A stretch of 64,000 bases of DNA from Syntrophales bacterium (GTDB lineage Bacteria; Desulfobacterota; Syntrophia; Syntrophales; PHBD01): positions 372,001 through 436,000 of the forward strand of contig DAOSEM010000002.1 of assembly GCA_035363115.1 (NCBI GenBank), read 5' to 3'. Both the position numbers and the translations under genes were made by a program. A model generated the notes under the pieces. It did no database searches. It was not told the DNA's origin and saw nothing but the letters and a program-made list of their open reading frames with translations. This document shows, in pieces, positions 1-8,011 of the stretch (position 1 is its first letter; each line of letters begins with the position of its first letter).

Positions 1-39
1 GACGAGCAGGACGATGAAACCGCATAAAATTTTCTTCAT
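1..39 (-). CDS. N-terminus of an exported protein, cut by the window edge
   Basis: An ATG at complement 39-37 is preceded by a strong GGAGGAGG ribosome-binding site (about 43-52). It opens a frame reading MKKILCGFIVLLV, the charged start and hydrophobic core of a signal peptide. The other residues lie outside the window, so the function cannot be named. It lies about 45 bases downstream of the putative lipoprotein gene at 83-496 on the same strand and could be co-transcribed with it. Confidence 0.6.
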   Translation of the reverse strand, partial: MKKILCGFIVLLV

Positions 40-82
40 TGCTTCCTCCTCCATTTCATAAACTAATAAGGATGTGAACTGC

Positions 83-496
83 TCACACAAAAAACATCAA
101 TCCCGGACATCGCTTCCCGAACGGCCTCCCTGCGCACGGGAAAGGAATCCGGAATTTTGAATGAAGATGTATGGAAGGTGCGTCAACCGCCGGTTCATGG
201 TCGGGAAAACACCGCCTTCTTCGTCGTATGCCATGGCCGGACCCGCCATACAGGGACTCTGTGTCCGCATCCGCAGAGGATTTGACGTTATCCTGCAGGT
301 TCATCCGGCTGGAGAGATCCCCATAAGGGTAATGTAACAGGGGCTGGATTTCGTTCATGCCCTGCTCGATCGACCGCGGCGGGATGTTCTCGTCGCTGGA
401 CGGCTCCTCCATAAAAGGTAATTTGGATACGGAAGCACCATTTCCATGCTCTGAACACGCGGCGATGAGGAACGGAATGCTGGAGACGACGATCAT
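83..496 (-). CDS. hypothetical protein, possible lipoprotein
   Basis: This is a 137-codon frame not recognised as any family. The N-terminus has a hydrophobic stretch ending LIAAC (residues 11-15), which resembles a lipobox, but it lacks the usual basic residues before the hydrophobic core. A modest AGGGAA ribosome site precedes the ATG. The middle is polar, and the C-terminal third is Arg- and Pro-rich and looks less protein-like. The case for coding rests on the lipobox and on the exported-protein gene immediately downstream in the same direction. It could be non-coding. Confidence 0.35.
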   Translation of the reverse strand: MIVVSSIPFLIAACSEHGNGASVSKLPFMEEPSSDENIPPRSIEQGMNEIQPLLHYPYGDLSSRMNLQDNVKSSADADTESLYGGSGHGIRRRRRCFPDHEPAVDAPSIHLHSKFRIPFPCAGRPFGKRCPGLMFFV

Positions 497-690
497 GATG
501 CCGTTCCCTGCGTCGCAGGTTTGAAATTCTTAAACCATCCTCCGGCCTTCCGTCAACCTGAAAAACGTCGGGCGGAGGTTTTGCCCGTCATGGAGATACA
601 GGCGCCGTCTGTCGTTCCACGAGCTTTTCATGGAAAAAAGAATCCATCTCTGTTACGCATTCGCCATCATTTGCAACAATGGAGGTTCTT

Positions 691-1479
691 ATGAAGACAT
701 TCGATCTGTTCAAGCTCGACGGCAAGGTCGCCCTGGTGACGGGCGGCGGGCGCGGAATCGGAAAGTACATCGCCACGGGCCTGGCCGAGGCCGGTGCGGA
801 CGTGGTCATCACCTCGAGAAAGATGAAGAACCTGGAGGCGACGGCCTCGGCATTGGAGAAGGAGACGGGGAGGAACGTCGTTCCCATCGCCTGTGATGTG
901 GCAAAGGAGGAGGAAGTCGAGAAGATGGTCCAGGCGGTGAAGGAACGCTTCGGCCGGATCGACATCCTCGTCAACAATGCCGGGGCTACCTGGGGCGCCC
1001 CCACCCTCGACTTCCCCCTGGAGCGGTGGGACCAGCTTTTCAGCGTGAACGTCCGGGGCGTCTGGATGCTGACCCAGAAGGTCGCCCGGATCATGAAGGA
1101 GCAGGGGGGCGGCAACATCATCAACATCTCGTCCGTCATGGGTTTCCGCGGCTCGGAAGAGCTGGCCCATCCGGCGGTGCCCTACAATTCCACGAAAGCG
1201 GCCATCAATGTTCTCACGATGAACCTGGCGGTGAAACTGGCCCCCTTCAAGATCCGCGTCAACGCCATAGCCCCGGGATTCTTCCGGTCGGACATGATGG
1301 CCTACATCGAGAAGCCCGAGTTCAAGGAGGCGCACGACATGGTCCTTCAGGGCATTCCCCTGAGAAGAATCGGGGATGCGGACGACATGAAGGGCCTGGT
1401 CGTCTTCCTGGCGTCCGACGCCTCCGCCTACATGACGGGCCACATCGTCGTCAACGACGGCGGCATGATCGCCAAGTAG
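691..1479 (+). CDS. short-chain dehydrogenase/reductase (FabG-like)
   Basis: A 262-residue classical SDR, predicted to be a cytosolic NAD(P)-dependent oxidoreductase. The Rossmann motif TGGGRGIG is at residues 17-24, followed by the NNAG motif, an ISS serine and the YNSTK catalytic Tyr/Lys motif. The C-terminus has the usual GHIVVNDGG. The start at 691 is preferred over an in-frame ATG at 679, because the GGAGGT at 681-686 is correctly spaced only for 691. It lies 78 bases upstream of the HpaB-family gene on the same strand, so the two probably form an operon handling a hydroxyacyl or carbonyl intermediate. Substrate is not deducible; acetoacyl reductases and gluconate 5-dehydrogenases look alike at this level. 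Confidence 0.9.
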   Translation: MKTFDLFKLDGKVALVTGGGRGIGKYIATGLAEAGADVVITSRKMKNLEATASALEKETGRNVVPIACDVAKEEEVEKMVQAVKERFGRIDILVNNAGATWGAPTLDFPLERWDQLFSVNVRGVWMLTQKVARIMKEQGGGNIINISSVMGFRGSEELAHPAVPYNSTKAAINVLTMNLAVKLAPFKIRVNAIAPGFFRSDMMAYIEKPEFKEAHDMVLQGIPLRRIGDADDMKGLVVFLASDASAYMTGHIVVNDGGMIAK

Positions 1480-1557
1480 CGGGAACCCTGCCGGGAGCGA
1501 GGGCATCCACTTGCCGGCTGCGGAAATGGCTCCCGCTGACCAAAAGGAGGAAGATCC

Positions 1558-3000
1558 ATGGGCATCATGACGTCACAGCAGTATCTGGACAGTCTGCGGG
1601 CCCAGCACCCGTGCATCCATATCGGCGGGGAACGGGTGGAGAACGTGGCCGACAGCCCCTGGTTCTCCATCAGCCTGCGGGAGGCCTGCGCCCAATACGA
1701 CTGGCCGCATGATCCGGCATTTGAAAAGGACTTTGCGGCCTGGTCGCCCTTCATCGAGGAAAAGGTCAGTTTCTGGACGCACCTGCGCCTGGGCACCGAC
1801 GAGGTCCGGAAATTGGTGGAAGTGATCAAGCGTAACAATGCCCGGCACTTCTGCTCCATGTGCATGGGCATCGGGCTCTCCGTGATGTGGGCCACCACCT
1901 GGGATGTCGACCGGGCTCGGGGGACGAACTATCACGCCAATCTCCGGGCCTTTTTCGAGGAGATCCAGCGGAAGGACCTGCGCTACTGCATGGGGGTCAT
2001 GGATCCCAAGGGCGACCGGTCGCTCCCGCCCTCCCGCCAGGCCGACCCGGATCTCCATCTGCGGATCGTATCCCGCAGCCGGGAAGGGATCGTGGTGCGG
2101 GGAGCCAAGACGCACACCTCCAATGCGCCGCTTACCCATTTCATGTTCGTTTCCCCCTGTCGGGCCCTTGGGGAGGACGATCGGGACTATGCCGTGTCCT
2201 TCGTGACGCCGATAGACACCAAGGGGCTTACTCTCATCACCCGGCCGGCCCCGGGCCCCCGGGAGCCGCGGGAGATGGAATCTCCCGTCAGCACGCGGAT
2301 CGGTTTTGTGGAATGCCTGTCGGTCTTCGATGACGTGTTCATCCCCTGGGAGCGGGTCTTCCTCAGCGGCGAGTGGGAATTCACGGAAAACTTCATCAAT
2401 TACTTTTCACCCTATGTCCGCATCGCCAAGGGGACCTGCACGTCCGCTCGAATCGACATCCTGGCCGGGGCGGCGGCCCTGGTGGCCAGGATGAACGGGA
2501 CAGAGAGGGCCGGCCACATCCGCCACAAGATCACCGACATGATGATCGCCTCGGAGATCGGCTGGGGGTGCGTCCTCGGATCGCTGGCCAGTGCGAAAGA
2601 GCATCCGAGCGGCATCCCCGTTCCGGACACGGGCATCTCCAACGCCGGCCTCTACCACACGAGGCTGAAATTCATCGAGTTCCTCGGAACGCTCCAGGAG
2701 ATCGCCGGGGGGATCGTCACGACGATGCCCGTGGAGGCGGACTACCGGAACGAGGCGACCCGCGCCTGGATCGACAAGTATTTGCGGGGGAGTGCGAAAT
2801 TCACGACGGAAGACCGGATGAAACTCCTCTACTTCATCCAGGACCTGACGGCCTCGCGGTTCAGCGGTTATCTGATGGCCAGTGCCATCTGTGCCGGCGG
2901 GACGCCGGAGACGAACCGGGTGGAGGTCCAGCGCAGTTACGATCTGGCCGGGAAAATGGAGAACGTCCGGGCTTTCTGCGGCCTGGGAATGTGCGGCTGA
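1558..3000 (+). CDS. HpaB / 4-hydroxybutyryl-CoA dehydratase family flavoprotein
   Basis: The 480-residue length matches the 4-hydroxyphenylacetate 3-hydroxylase / 4-hydroxybutyryl-CoA dehydratase superfamily. Family landmarks include the ATTWDVD...GTNYH block (about 112-125) and the C-terminal helical domain. In the characterised dehydratase a [4Fe-4S] cluster is held by Cys99, Cys103, His292 and Cys299 (recalled). Here there are Cys99 and Cys102 (spacing CxxC), a Cys at 294, and a Val at 287 where the aligned His would be. The cluster may therefore be absent or differently held, and the reaction may not be the standard dehydration. AGGAGG lies just before the ATG. It follows an SDR gene in a likely two-gene operon. 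Flavin-dependent hydroxylation would be unexpected in an anaerobe. Confidence 0.85.
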   Translation: MGIMTSQQYLDSLRAQHPCIHIGGERVENVADSPWFSISLREACAQYDWPHDPAFEKDFAAWSPFIEEKVSFWTHLRLGTDEVRKLVEVIKRNNARHFCSMCMGIGLSVMWATTWDVDRARGTNYHANLRAFFEEIQRKDLRYCMGVMDPKGDRSLPPSRQADPDLHLRIVSRSREGIVVRGAKTHTSNAPLTHFMFVSPCRALGEDDRDYAVSFVTPIDTKGLTLITRPAPGPREPREMESPVSTRIGFVECLSVFDDVFIPWERVFLSGEWEFTENFINYFSPYVRIAKGTCTSARIDILAGAAALVARMNGTERAGHIRHKITDMMIASEIGWGCVLGSLASAKEHPSGIPVPDTGISNAGLYHTRLKFIEFLGTLQEIAGGIVTTMPVEADYRNEATRAWIDKYLRGSAKFTTEDRMKLLYFIQDLTASRFSGYLMASAICAGGTPETNRVEVQRSYDLAGKMENVRAFCGLGMCG

Positions 3001-3139
3001 AGGGCTCCGGAACAGGAATAGACGCAGAAAAATCGGGCAGGAGCGGAAAAAGTCGTTGCGTCGCGGGATTCAGCGTGCTATAGGGTGCCCCCGCGTTGAC
3101 GGGAAGCAATCATTTTATCAAGAAAAACCAGGGGTCAAG

Positions 3140-3229
3140 ATGGGCAGCGTCGTCAAGAAAAGAAGAAGGAAGATCAGCAAGCACAAGTACAGGAAACGCC
3201 TCAAGGCCAACCGGCATAAGAAGAGGTAG
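3140..3229 (+). CDS. bS22-like / AURKAIP1-COX24 domain ribosomal microprotein
   Basis: A 29-residue, extremely basic protein beginning MGSVVKKRRRKISKHKYRKR. It matches the COX24/AURKAIP1 (mS38) motif and the mycobacterial 30S protein bS22, which binds near the decoding centre (family knowledge). AGGGG at 3131-3135 is positioned for this ATG. A strong intrinsic terminator follows about 55 bases after the stop, so it is a defined transcription unit. Genes this short are usually missed in annotation. A ribosomal role is inferred from the sequence resemblance. Confidence 0.8.
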   Translation: MGSVVKKRRRKISKHKYRKRLKANRHKKR

Positions 3230-3282
3230 GCGGCAGGCACCCCGCGGCATGCGGGGGCGGTTGGTGGAGGATGTTGCGATTT

Positions 3283-3320
3283 CCGGGGGCCGGTGGGAAC
3301 CCACCGCGCCCCCGGTTTTT
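3283..3320 (+). terminator. intrinsic terminator after the bS22-like gene
   Basis: Arms CCGGGGG and CGGTGG pair with CCACCG and CCCCCGG around a small loop. A run of six T follows at 3315-3320. Confidence 0.85.
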
Positions 3321-3358
3321 TATTTCGGGCCCGTCCGGCGCCTGGCCGCACCTTCCGG

Positions 3359-3934
3359 TCAGAACTTGACCTGGGGTGTTGCTTTTGCAGCCTCCGGCAC
3401 CTGGAAGAATGTCGCCGCGTTGAATCCGAACATCCCCGCCAGCAGGTTTGCCGGAAAACTCCGGATGGCCACGTTGTACCTCTGCACGGCCTCGTTGTAG
3501 CGCTTGCGCTCCACGGCGATCCTGTTTTCCGTTCCCGCCAGTTCGTCCTGGAGTTTCAAGAAGTTCTGGTTCGATTTCAGGTCCGGATATTTTTCCACCA
3601 CCACCAGGAGGCGGCTCAAGGCGCCCGAAAGCTCGTTGTTGGCGCTGATTTTCTCGGGGATCGAACCGGCACCGCCCACCCTGGCCCGCGCGTTGGTCAC
3701 TTCCACGAGGACGCTCTTTTCCTGGGCGGCGAACCCCTTCACCGTTTCCACCAGGTTCGGAATGAGGTCGAACCGGCGCTGCAATTGATTCTCCACCTGT
3801 GCCCAGGACGCCTTGACCCCCTCATCCAGGGTTACAAACCGGTTGTAATTCCCCTTGAAGAAGCCATACACACCCACAGCCAGGATGACCAACACCCCGA
3901 TGGCGACAAACAACGCAATTTTCCCTTTCGACAT
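3359..3934 (-). CDS. lemA: LemA family protein
   Basis: A 191-residue protein with one N-terminal transmembrane helix (about 6-26), an N-out or signal-anchor topology and an all-helical domain. Family landmarks are the QLQRRFDLIPNLVETVKG block, the TENRIAVERKRYNEAV block and the FPANLLAG...F ending. LemA proteins are membrane-anchored and of unclear biochemical function. Here the gene is last in an operon with a nucleotidyltransferase-domain gene and a TPM-domain gene; LemA and TPM-domain proteins are frequently neighbours. AAAGGAGG precedes the ATG. Confidence 0.92.
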   Translation of the reverse strand: MSKGKIALFVAIGVLVILAVGVYGFFKGNYNRFVTLDEGVKASWAQVENQLQRRFDLIPNLVETVKGFAAQEKSVLVEVTNARARVGGAGSIPEKISANNELSGALSRLLVVVEKYPDLKSNQNFLKLQDELAGTENRIAVERKRYNEAVQRYNVAIRSFPANLLAGMFGFNAATFFQVPEAAKATPQVKF

Positions 3935-3954
3935 GTCCTGCCTCCTTTGATGAT

Positions 3955-4683
3955 CTATTCCAGTTTGTCTATGATATCACAAAGTTTACCTACTTCACGC
4001 AAGTAGGACTTGAAGAGCGCCAGGGCTTCCGCACCCCGGGGATTCCGGGTGTTTTCACGGATATCGAGGCATTTTTCAAAAATATTCCCGTCCAGACCCG
4101 CGGCAACCGCCGTCTCGCGGATCAGTTCCCTCCGGTCCCGGGGGGCGGCGATGCCCTTGAGATACAAGAGAGCCGTGAACAGGGAGAGAAACGCCGTCAG
4201 GGAGACCGCAATGAGCCTGGCGAGGGCCTTGTCCTTTCCCTGCGTTTCCAGAAAGCCGGTACGCAGGTGAAGAAGCTTTCCCTTCAGTTCCCGTTCAAGC
4301 TGAAGGCGGAGATTCGAACGGTCGAAGGCAAGCCCCCGAAGCACATCCTCTCCGTAAACGGGAACATAGTGGAGTTGCATGTTGAGAAATTCAACGGGAT
4401 AGCAGTCCAGGGACTGCAGGATCATAGATTTCGTCATGAACAGGGGGATGGCCACCCGGCGCTTGCTCCAGGAGGAGACGATCCCGAAGGCCCGATCCAG
4501 GTGGTCGATCCCGGCATCGGTCAAGATCACCAGAAAGTTCAGGTCGGACCGGCCGGGCATATATTCCCCGCGGGCGCCGCTCCCGTAAAGGATGAGTCCC
4601 TTGAGATCTTCGCCAAATGCTTTTTTTATGTCGTCCCGGAAGGTCTCGAAGATGTCTTCCGGTCGCTGAGGAATTTTACCCAT
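3955..4683 (-). CDS. nucleotidyltransferase-domain protein with helical C-terminus
   Basis: A 242-residue protein with a minimal nucleotidyltransferase motif, GSGARG at 34-39 followed by S46-D47-L48-N49. The second metal-binding Asp of the usual DxD is replaced by Asn, so catalysis may be weak or absent. The C-terminal half is helical and may be a HEPN-like substrate-binding domain. The start at 4683 is chosen because AGGGAGGTG lies immediately upstream of that ATG rather than the one at 4704. It sits between the TPM-domain gene and lemA with short gaps (38 and 20 bases), implying co-transcription. Target molecule unknown. Confidence 0.7.
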   Translation of the reverse strand: MGKIPQRPEDIFETFRDDIKKAFGEDLKGLILYGSGARGEYMPGRSDLNFLVILTDAGIDHLDRAFGIVSSWSKRRVAIPLFMTKSMILQSLDCYPVEFLNMQLHYVPVYGEDVLRGLAFDRSNLRLQLERELKGKLLHLRTGFLETQGKDKALARLIAVSLTAFLSLFTALLYLKGIAAPRDRRELIRETAVAAGLDGNIFEKCLDIRENTRNPRGAEALALFKSYLREVGKLCDIIDKLE

Positions 4684-4721
4684 GCTGGCACCTCCCTGCC
4701 GCATCCGTTTCCGGGCCGCGG

Positions 4722-5507
4722 TTAAAAACCCCGGCCGGCTCCGCCCCCCCCGCTCGATCCTCCGCCGAATCCGCCGAACCCACCTCCGCCGAACCCGCCG
4801 AATCCGCCTCCTCCCCGGCCGCTGCCGCTCAACAGGAGGAACAGGATCCAGGGAAGCATCGCCCGTCCCTGGGGGGTCAGCAGCAGGACTGCAATCACCA
4901 CGACGATCAGGACGACCGTCAGGGGGGACATGCTCTTGCCGGCGGCCGGTGTGGACCGGCGCGAGGCTGCAGCTCCGGGGCGGCCGGTAAGCTGTACGCC
5001 CGCATCCTTTGCGATCACCGTCGACACGGCGAACAGGCCGTTGTAAAGCCCCATCCCGTATTCCCCCTGGCCGAGATGAGGGATCATATACTTGTCCATG
5101 ATCTCTCCCGTCAGGCCGTCCGGGAGGATACCCTCGACGCCGTACCCCGTTTCGATCCGGAGTTTTCTCTCCTTCACGGCCAGGAGGATCAGGACCCCTT
5201 TGTCCTGTCCCTTTTTCCCGATGCCCCAGGCCGAATAGAGCCGGTTCGCGTAATCGTTCAGGTCTTCCTCGCCAAGAGCGGGGATGACGGCGACGACCAC
5301 GGAGGTTCCCGTCTTCTCGAGAACCTCCCGGGCGAGGGATTCCATCCGGGTCCTGTATTGGGCGGGGATGACGCCGGCGAAATCGCTGACCGCCCCTTGG
5401 GGGGACGGGAAGGCGGCCTCGGAAAAAACCGCAGGGGGCTCAACCCAGGAGGTGAGCGTCAGGAAAAGAAAAAGAAGAATGCCAAGTCGATATGCTGTCT
5501 TCGTCAC
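4722..5507 (-). CDS. TPM-domain (YgcG-like) membrane protein
   Basis: About 261 residues. The order is an N-terminal signal peptide (LGILLFLFLTLTSW), a TPM phosphatase-like domain (about 35-175, with VVVAVIPALGEEDLNDYANRL, the family QDKGVLILLAVKERK block and the RIETGYGVEG block), a second membrane segment, and a Gly/Phe-rich tail of FGGFGGGG repeats. This matches YgcG-type proteins that pair with LemA. The start is uncertain: GTG at 5507 gives a compact signal peptide, while another GTG at 5585 would add 26 unremarkable residues. It is the first gene of the three-gene operon ending in lemA. Confidence 0.85.
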   Translation of the reverse strand: MTKTAYRLGILLFLFLTLTSWVEPPAVFSEAAFPSPQGAVSDFAGVIPAQYRTRMESLAREVLEKTGTSVVVAVIPALGEEDLNDYANRLYSAWGIGKKGQDKGVLILLAVKERKLRIETGYGVEGILPDGLTGEIMDKYMIPHLGQGEYGMGLYNGLFAVSTVIAKDAGVQLTGRPGAAASRRSTPAAGKSMSPLTVVLIVVVIAVLLLTPQGRAMLPWILFLLLSGSGRGGGGFGGFGGGGFGGFGGGSSGGGGAGRGF

Positions 5508-5653
5508 GGTATCTGCCGGGCGACATCTCTGTCCGGTCAGGGCCTGCAGATTGCGGGATTCCCGCGGGCCCCGATCCCCGGTCACAATTGTGGGACATCA
5601 TAAGGGATGAGCCGGAAGATGGCAAACGGTTTGTGGGCTGCCACATTGTCTGC

Positions 5654-5686
5654 GAAAAAAAGCCCTCTCCCGGGAGAGAGGGCTTC
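5654..5686 (-). terminator. intrinsic terminator of the groES-groEL operon
   Basis: On the minus strand, AAGCCCTCTC pairs with GAGAGGGCTT around a short CCGG-centred loop. A run of T follows. It lies 30 bases after the groEL stop codon. Confidence 0.9.
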
Positions 5687-5716
5687 CTTTCAAAACGGGA
5701 CGATCCGGACTCCGGA

Positions 5717-7396
5717 TCAGTAGTCCATGTCATCCATGCCCATGCCGCCCATGCCACCCATTCCACCCATGCCGGGAGGCATCCCGCCGCCGGGCATCGG
5801 GGGCATGCCGGCGCCTTTCTTTTTGGGCGCCTCCGCCACCATGGCCTCGGTCGTCAGCATCAGGGCAGACACGGAAGCGGCGTTCTGGAGGGCCAGGCGG
5901 GCGACCTTGGTGGGGTCGATGATCCCGGCGCTGAACATGGCCGTGTACTCGCCCGTGTCGGCGTTGAAGCCGTAGTCGCCCTTCTTGCCCTTGACCTTCT
6001 CCACCACGACGGATCCTTCGAACCCGGCATTCGCGGCGATCTGCCGAAGGGGTTCCTCGATGGCGCGCATGATGATCTGGAGGCCGTACTTCTCGTCGTC
6101 GGGAACCTTGGCCTTCTCGAGAGCCGGCAGACAGCGGAGGAGTGCCACCCCGCCACCGGGCACGACGCCTTCCTCGACGGCTGCCCGTGTAGCGTTGAGG
6201 GCATCCTCGACACGGGCCTTCTTCTCCTTCATTTCGATTTCCGTCGCCGCTCCGACCTTGATGAGGGCCACGCCGCCCACAAGCTTGGCGAGACGCTCCT
6301 GGAGCTTTTCACGATCGTAATCGGAGGTGGTGACCTCCATCTGGCCTCGGATCATCTTCACCCGTTCCTGGATGGCCTTGCTGCTGCCGCCGCCGTCGAC
6401 GATGGTAGTGTTGTCCTTGTCGATCTCAATCTTTTTGGCGGTTCCCAGATCCTTCAGCGTCACCGCATCCAGCTTTACACCAATGTCTTCGGAGATGACC
6501 TGCCCGCCCGTCAGGATCGCGATGTCCTCCAGCATGCCCTTGCGGCGGTCTCCGAAACCGGGGGCCTTCACAGCAGCAACCTTCAGGGTGCCGCGAATCT
6601 TGTTGACGACCAGCGTAGCCAGCGCCTCTCCCTCCAGGTCCTCGGAAACGATCAGCAGGGGCCGCCCGGTGCGGGCCACGGCCTCGAGGACTGGGATCAT
6701 ATCCTTCATGGTGCTGATCTTCTTCTCATAGAGGAGGATGTATGGCTCATCGAGGACGACAGACATCTTGTCGGGGTTGGTGACGAAGTAGGGGGAGATG
6801 TAGCCCCGGTCAAACTGCATGCCTTCGACCACGTCCAGGGTGGTCTCCATGCCTTTGGCATCCTCGACGGTGATGACACCTTCCTTGCCGACCTTGTCCA
6901 TGGCATCGGAGATGATCGAGCCGATGGTGAGGTCGTTGTTCGCGGAGATCGTGCCGACCTGGGTGATTTCCTTCTTATCCTTCACGGTCTTGGAGATCTT
7001 CTTCAGCTCTTCCGTCACGATCTGGACGCCCTTGTCGATGCCCCTTTTCAGGGCCATGGGGTTCATCCCGGCGGCCACGAGCTTGGAGCCTTCCCGGTAG
7101 ATGGCCTGGGCGAGGATGGTTGCCGTCGTCGTGCCGTCACCGGCTGTGTCCGATGTCCGTGTGGAGACCTCCTTCACCATCTGGGCGCCCATGTTTTCGA
7201 ACTTGTTGTCCAACTCGATCTCCCGGGCGACGGTGACGCCGTCCTTCGTGACGGTCGGGGCGCCCCAGGTCTTGGAAATAAGGACGTTTCGCCCTTTCGG
7301 ACCCAGGGTGACCTTCACCGCGTTGGCCAGGGTGTCGACGCCCAGCAGAATCCGCTCGCGGGCCTTTACGTTGTATTTGATTTCCTTTGCGGCCAT
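5717..7396 (-). CDS. groL: chaperonin GroEL (Hsp60)
   Basis: A full-length 559-residue chaperonin that folds proteins as a double heptamer with GroES, using ATP. Visible signatures are VTLGPKGRNV near residue 30, the ATP-binding DTAGDGTTTAT block near residue 87, AAVEEGVVPGGGVALLR near 405, and a C-terminal Gly-Gly-Met tail. It lies 21 bases downstream of groES, forming the usual groESL operon closed by the terminator at 5654-5686. No CIRCE inverted repeat is visible upstream of the operon, so HrcA control is not supported by the sequence. Confidence 0.98.
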   Translation of the reverse strand: MAAKEIKYNVKARERILLGVDTLANAVKVTLGPKGRNVLISKTWGAPTVTKDGVTVAREIELDNKFENMGAQMVKEVSTRTSDTAGDGTTTATILAQAIYREGSKLVAAGMNPMALKRGIDKGVQIVTEELKKISKTVKDKKEITQVGTISANNDLTIGSIISDAMDKVGKEGVITVEDAKGMETTLDVVEGMQFDRGYISPYFVTNPDKMSVVLDEPYILLYEKKISTMKDMIPVLEAVARTGRPLLIVSEDLEGEALATLVVNKIRGTLKVAAVKAPGFGDRRKGMLEDIAILTGGQVISEDIGVKLDAVTLKDLGTAKKIEIDKDNTTIVDGGGSSKAIQERVKMIRGQMEVTTSDYDREKLQERLAKLVGGVALIKVGAATEIEMKEKKARVEDALNATRAAVEEGVVPGGGVALLRCLPALEKAKVPDDEKYGLQIIMRAIEEPLRQIAANAGFEGSVVVEKVKGKKGDYGFNADTGEYTAMFSAGIIDPTKVARLALQNAASVSALMLTTEAMVAEAPKKKGAGMPPMPGGGMPPGMGGMGGMGGMGMDDMDY

Positions 7397-7417
7397 GTTC
7401 GTTCTTTCCTCCCGTCC

Positions 7418-7705
7418 TTATTCGATGATCCCGAGGATGTCTTCCTCGCCCATGATGAGGTACTCCTCCCCGTCGATCTTGACTTCCGTTCCCCCGTAGC
7501 GACCGAACAGGATGCGATTTCCTTTCTTGACCTCCGGGACGATCCGTTTGCCCGATTTGTCCATTCGTCCGGGACCAACGGCCACGACCTTGCCCTCCTG
7601 CGGCTTTTCCTTGGCGGTGTCGGGGATGATGATTCCTCCCGCTGTCTTTGCATCGCTTTCCACGCGTTGTACAAGGACTCGATCATGCAACGGTCTGACC
7701 TTCAT
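7418..7705 (-). CDS. groS: co-chaperonin GroES (Hsp10)
   Basis: A 95-residue co-chaperonin that caps GroEL. The start KVRPLHDRVLVQR, the mobile-loop region ESDAKTAGGIIIPDTAKEKP and the end GEEYLIMGEEDILGIIE are typical. AGGAGGTA precedes the ATG. It is the first gene of groESL; a sigma70-type promoter lies about 170 bases upstream. Confidence 0.98.
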   Translation of the reverse strand: MKVRPLHDRVLVQRVESDAKTAGGIIIPDTAKEKPQEGKVVAVGPGRMDKSGKRIVPEVKKGNRILFGRYGGTEVKIDGEEYLIMGEEDILGIIE

Positions 7706-7872
7706 GTTCGGATACCTCCTGTTCTTTTGTGATATTTTCGCTTTGCAGGCATGCCTTCCGAGGGGCCCGCCTGCGCATTGAATTCGTCGGTTTCAGCTTT
7801 CCCGGAGGTCTGACGGATCCGGGTGATCCGATTCATGGACCGGTATGGGAAATACAGGAATTGAACCGGCGT

Positions 7873-7900
7873 AATTTATTCATCCGGTGTTGGATGTCAA
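7873..7900 (-). promoter_or_regulatory. sigma70-type promoter of groESL
   Basis: On the minus strand a consensus TTGACA (7895-7900) is separated by 16 bases from TAAATT (7873-7878). It directs transcription toward groES with a leader of about 165 bases. No CIRCE element or heat-shock sigma consensus was seen in the leader. Confidence 0.6.
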
Positions 7901-7942
7901 GGGCTTTGAACATCTTCAGGGTGTTTTGGGCTTCCAACAGGC

Positions 7943-7971
7943 TTGACACGTCCCGGCATAGGCGATAGGGT
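7943..7971 (+). promoter_or_regulatory. promoter of the Fe-S / GMC oxidoreductase pair
   Basis: TTGACA at 7943-7948 and TAGGGT at 7966-7971 have a 17-base spacer, about 40 bases before the ATG at 8012. The -35 box coincides with the TTG that would open the longer frame, which argues for the shorter start. Confidence 0.5.
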
Positions 7972-8011
7972 CGCTGAAATTACCGAATATGAAGCAGAAA
8001 ACAGGTTCTTC

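Noticed and set aside
5492..7732. A 746-codon plus-strand frame opposite groEL and groES
   Set aside because: It mirrors the chaperonin genes and has no recognisable domain.
7706..7942. CIRCE operator upstream of groESL
   Set aside because: No TTAGCACTC-N9-GAGTGCTAA repeat is present; only a sigma70-type promoter is seen.
7943..8011. Extended N-terminus of the Fe-S protein from a TTG codon
   Set aside because: The TTG lies in a TTGACA promoter box and no ribosome site precedes it.
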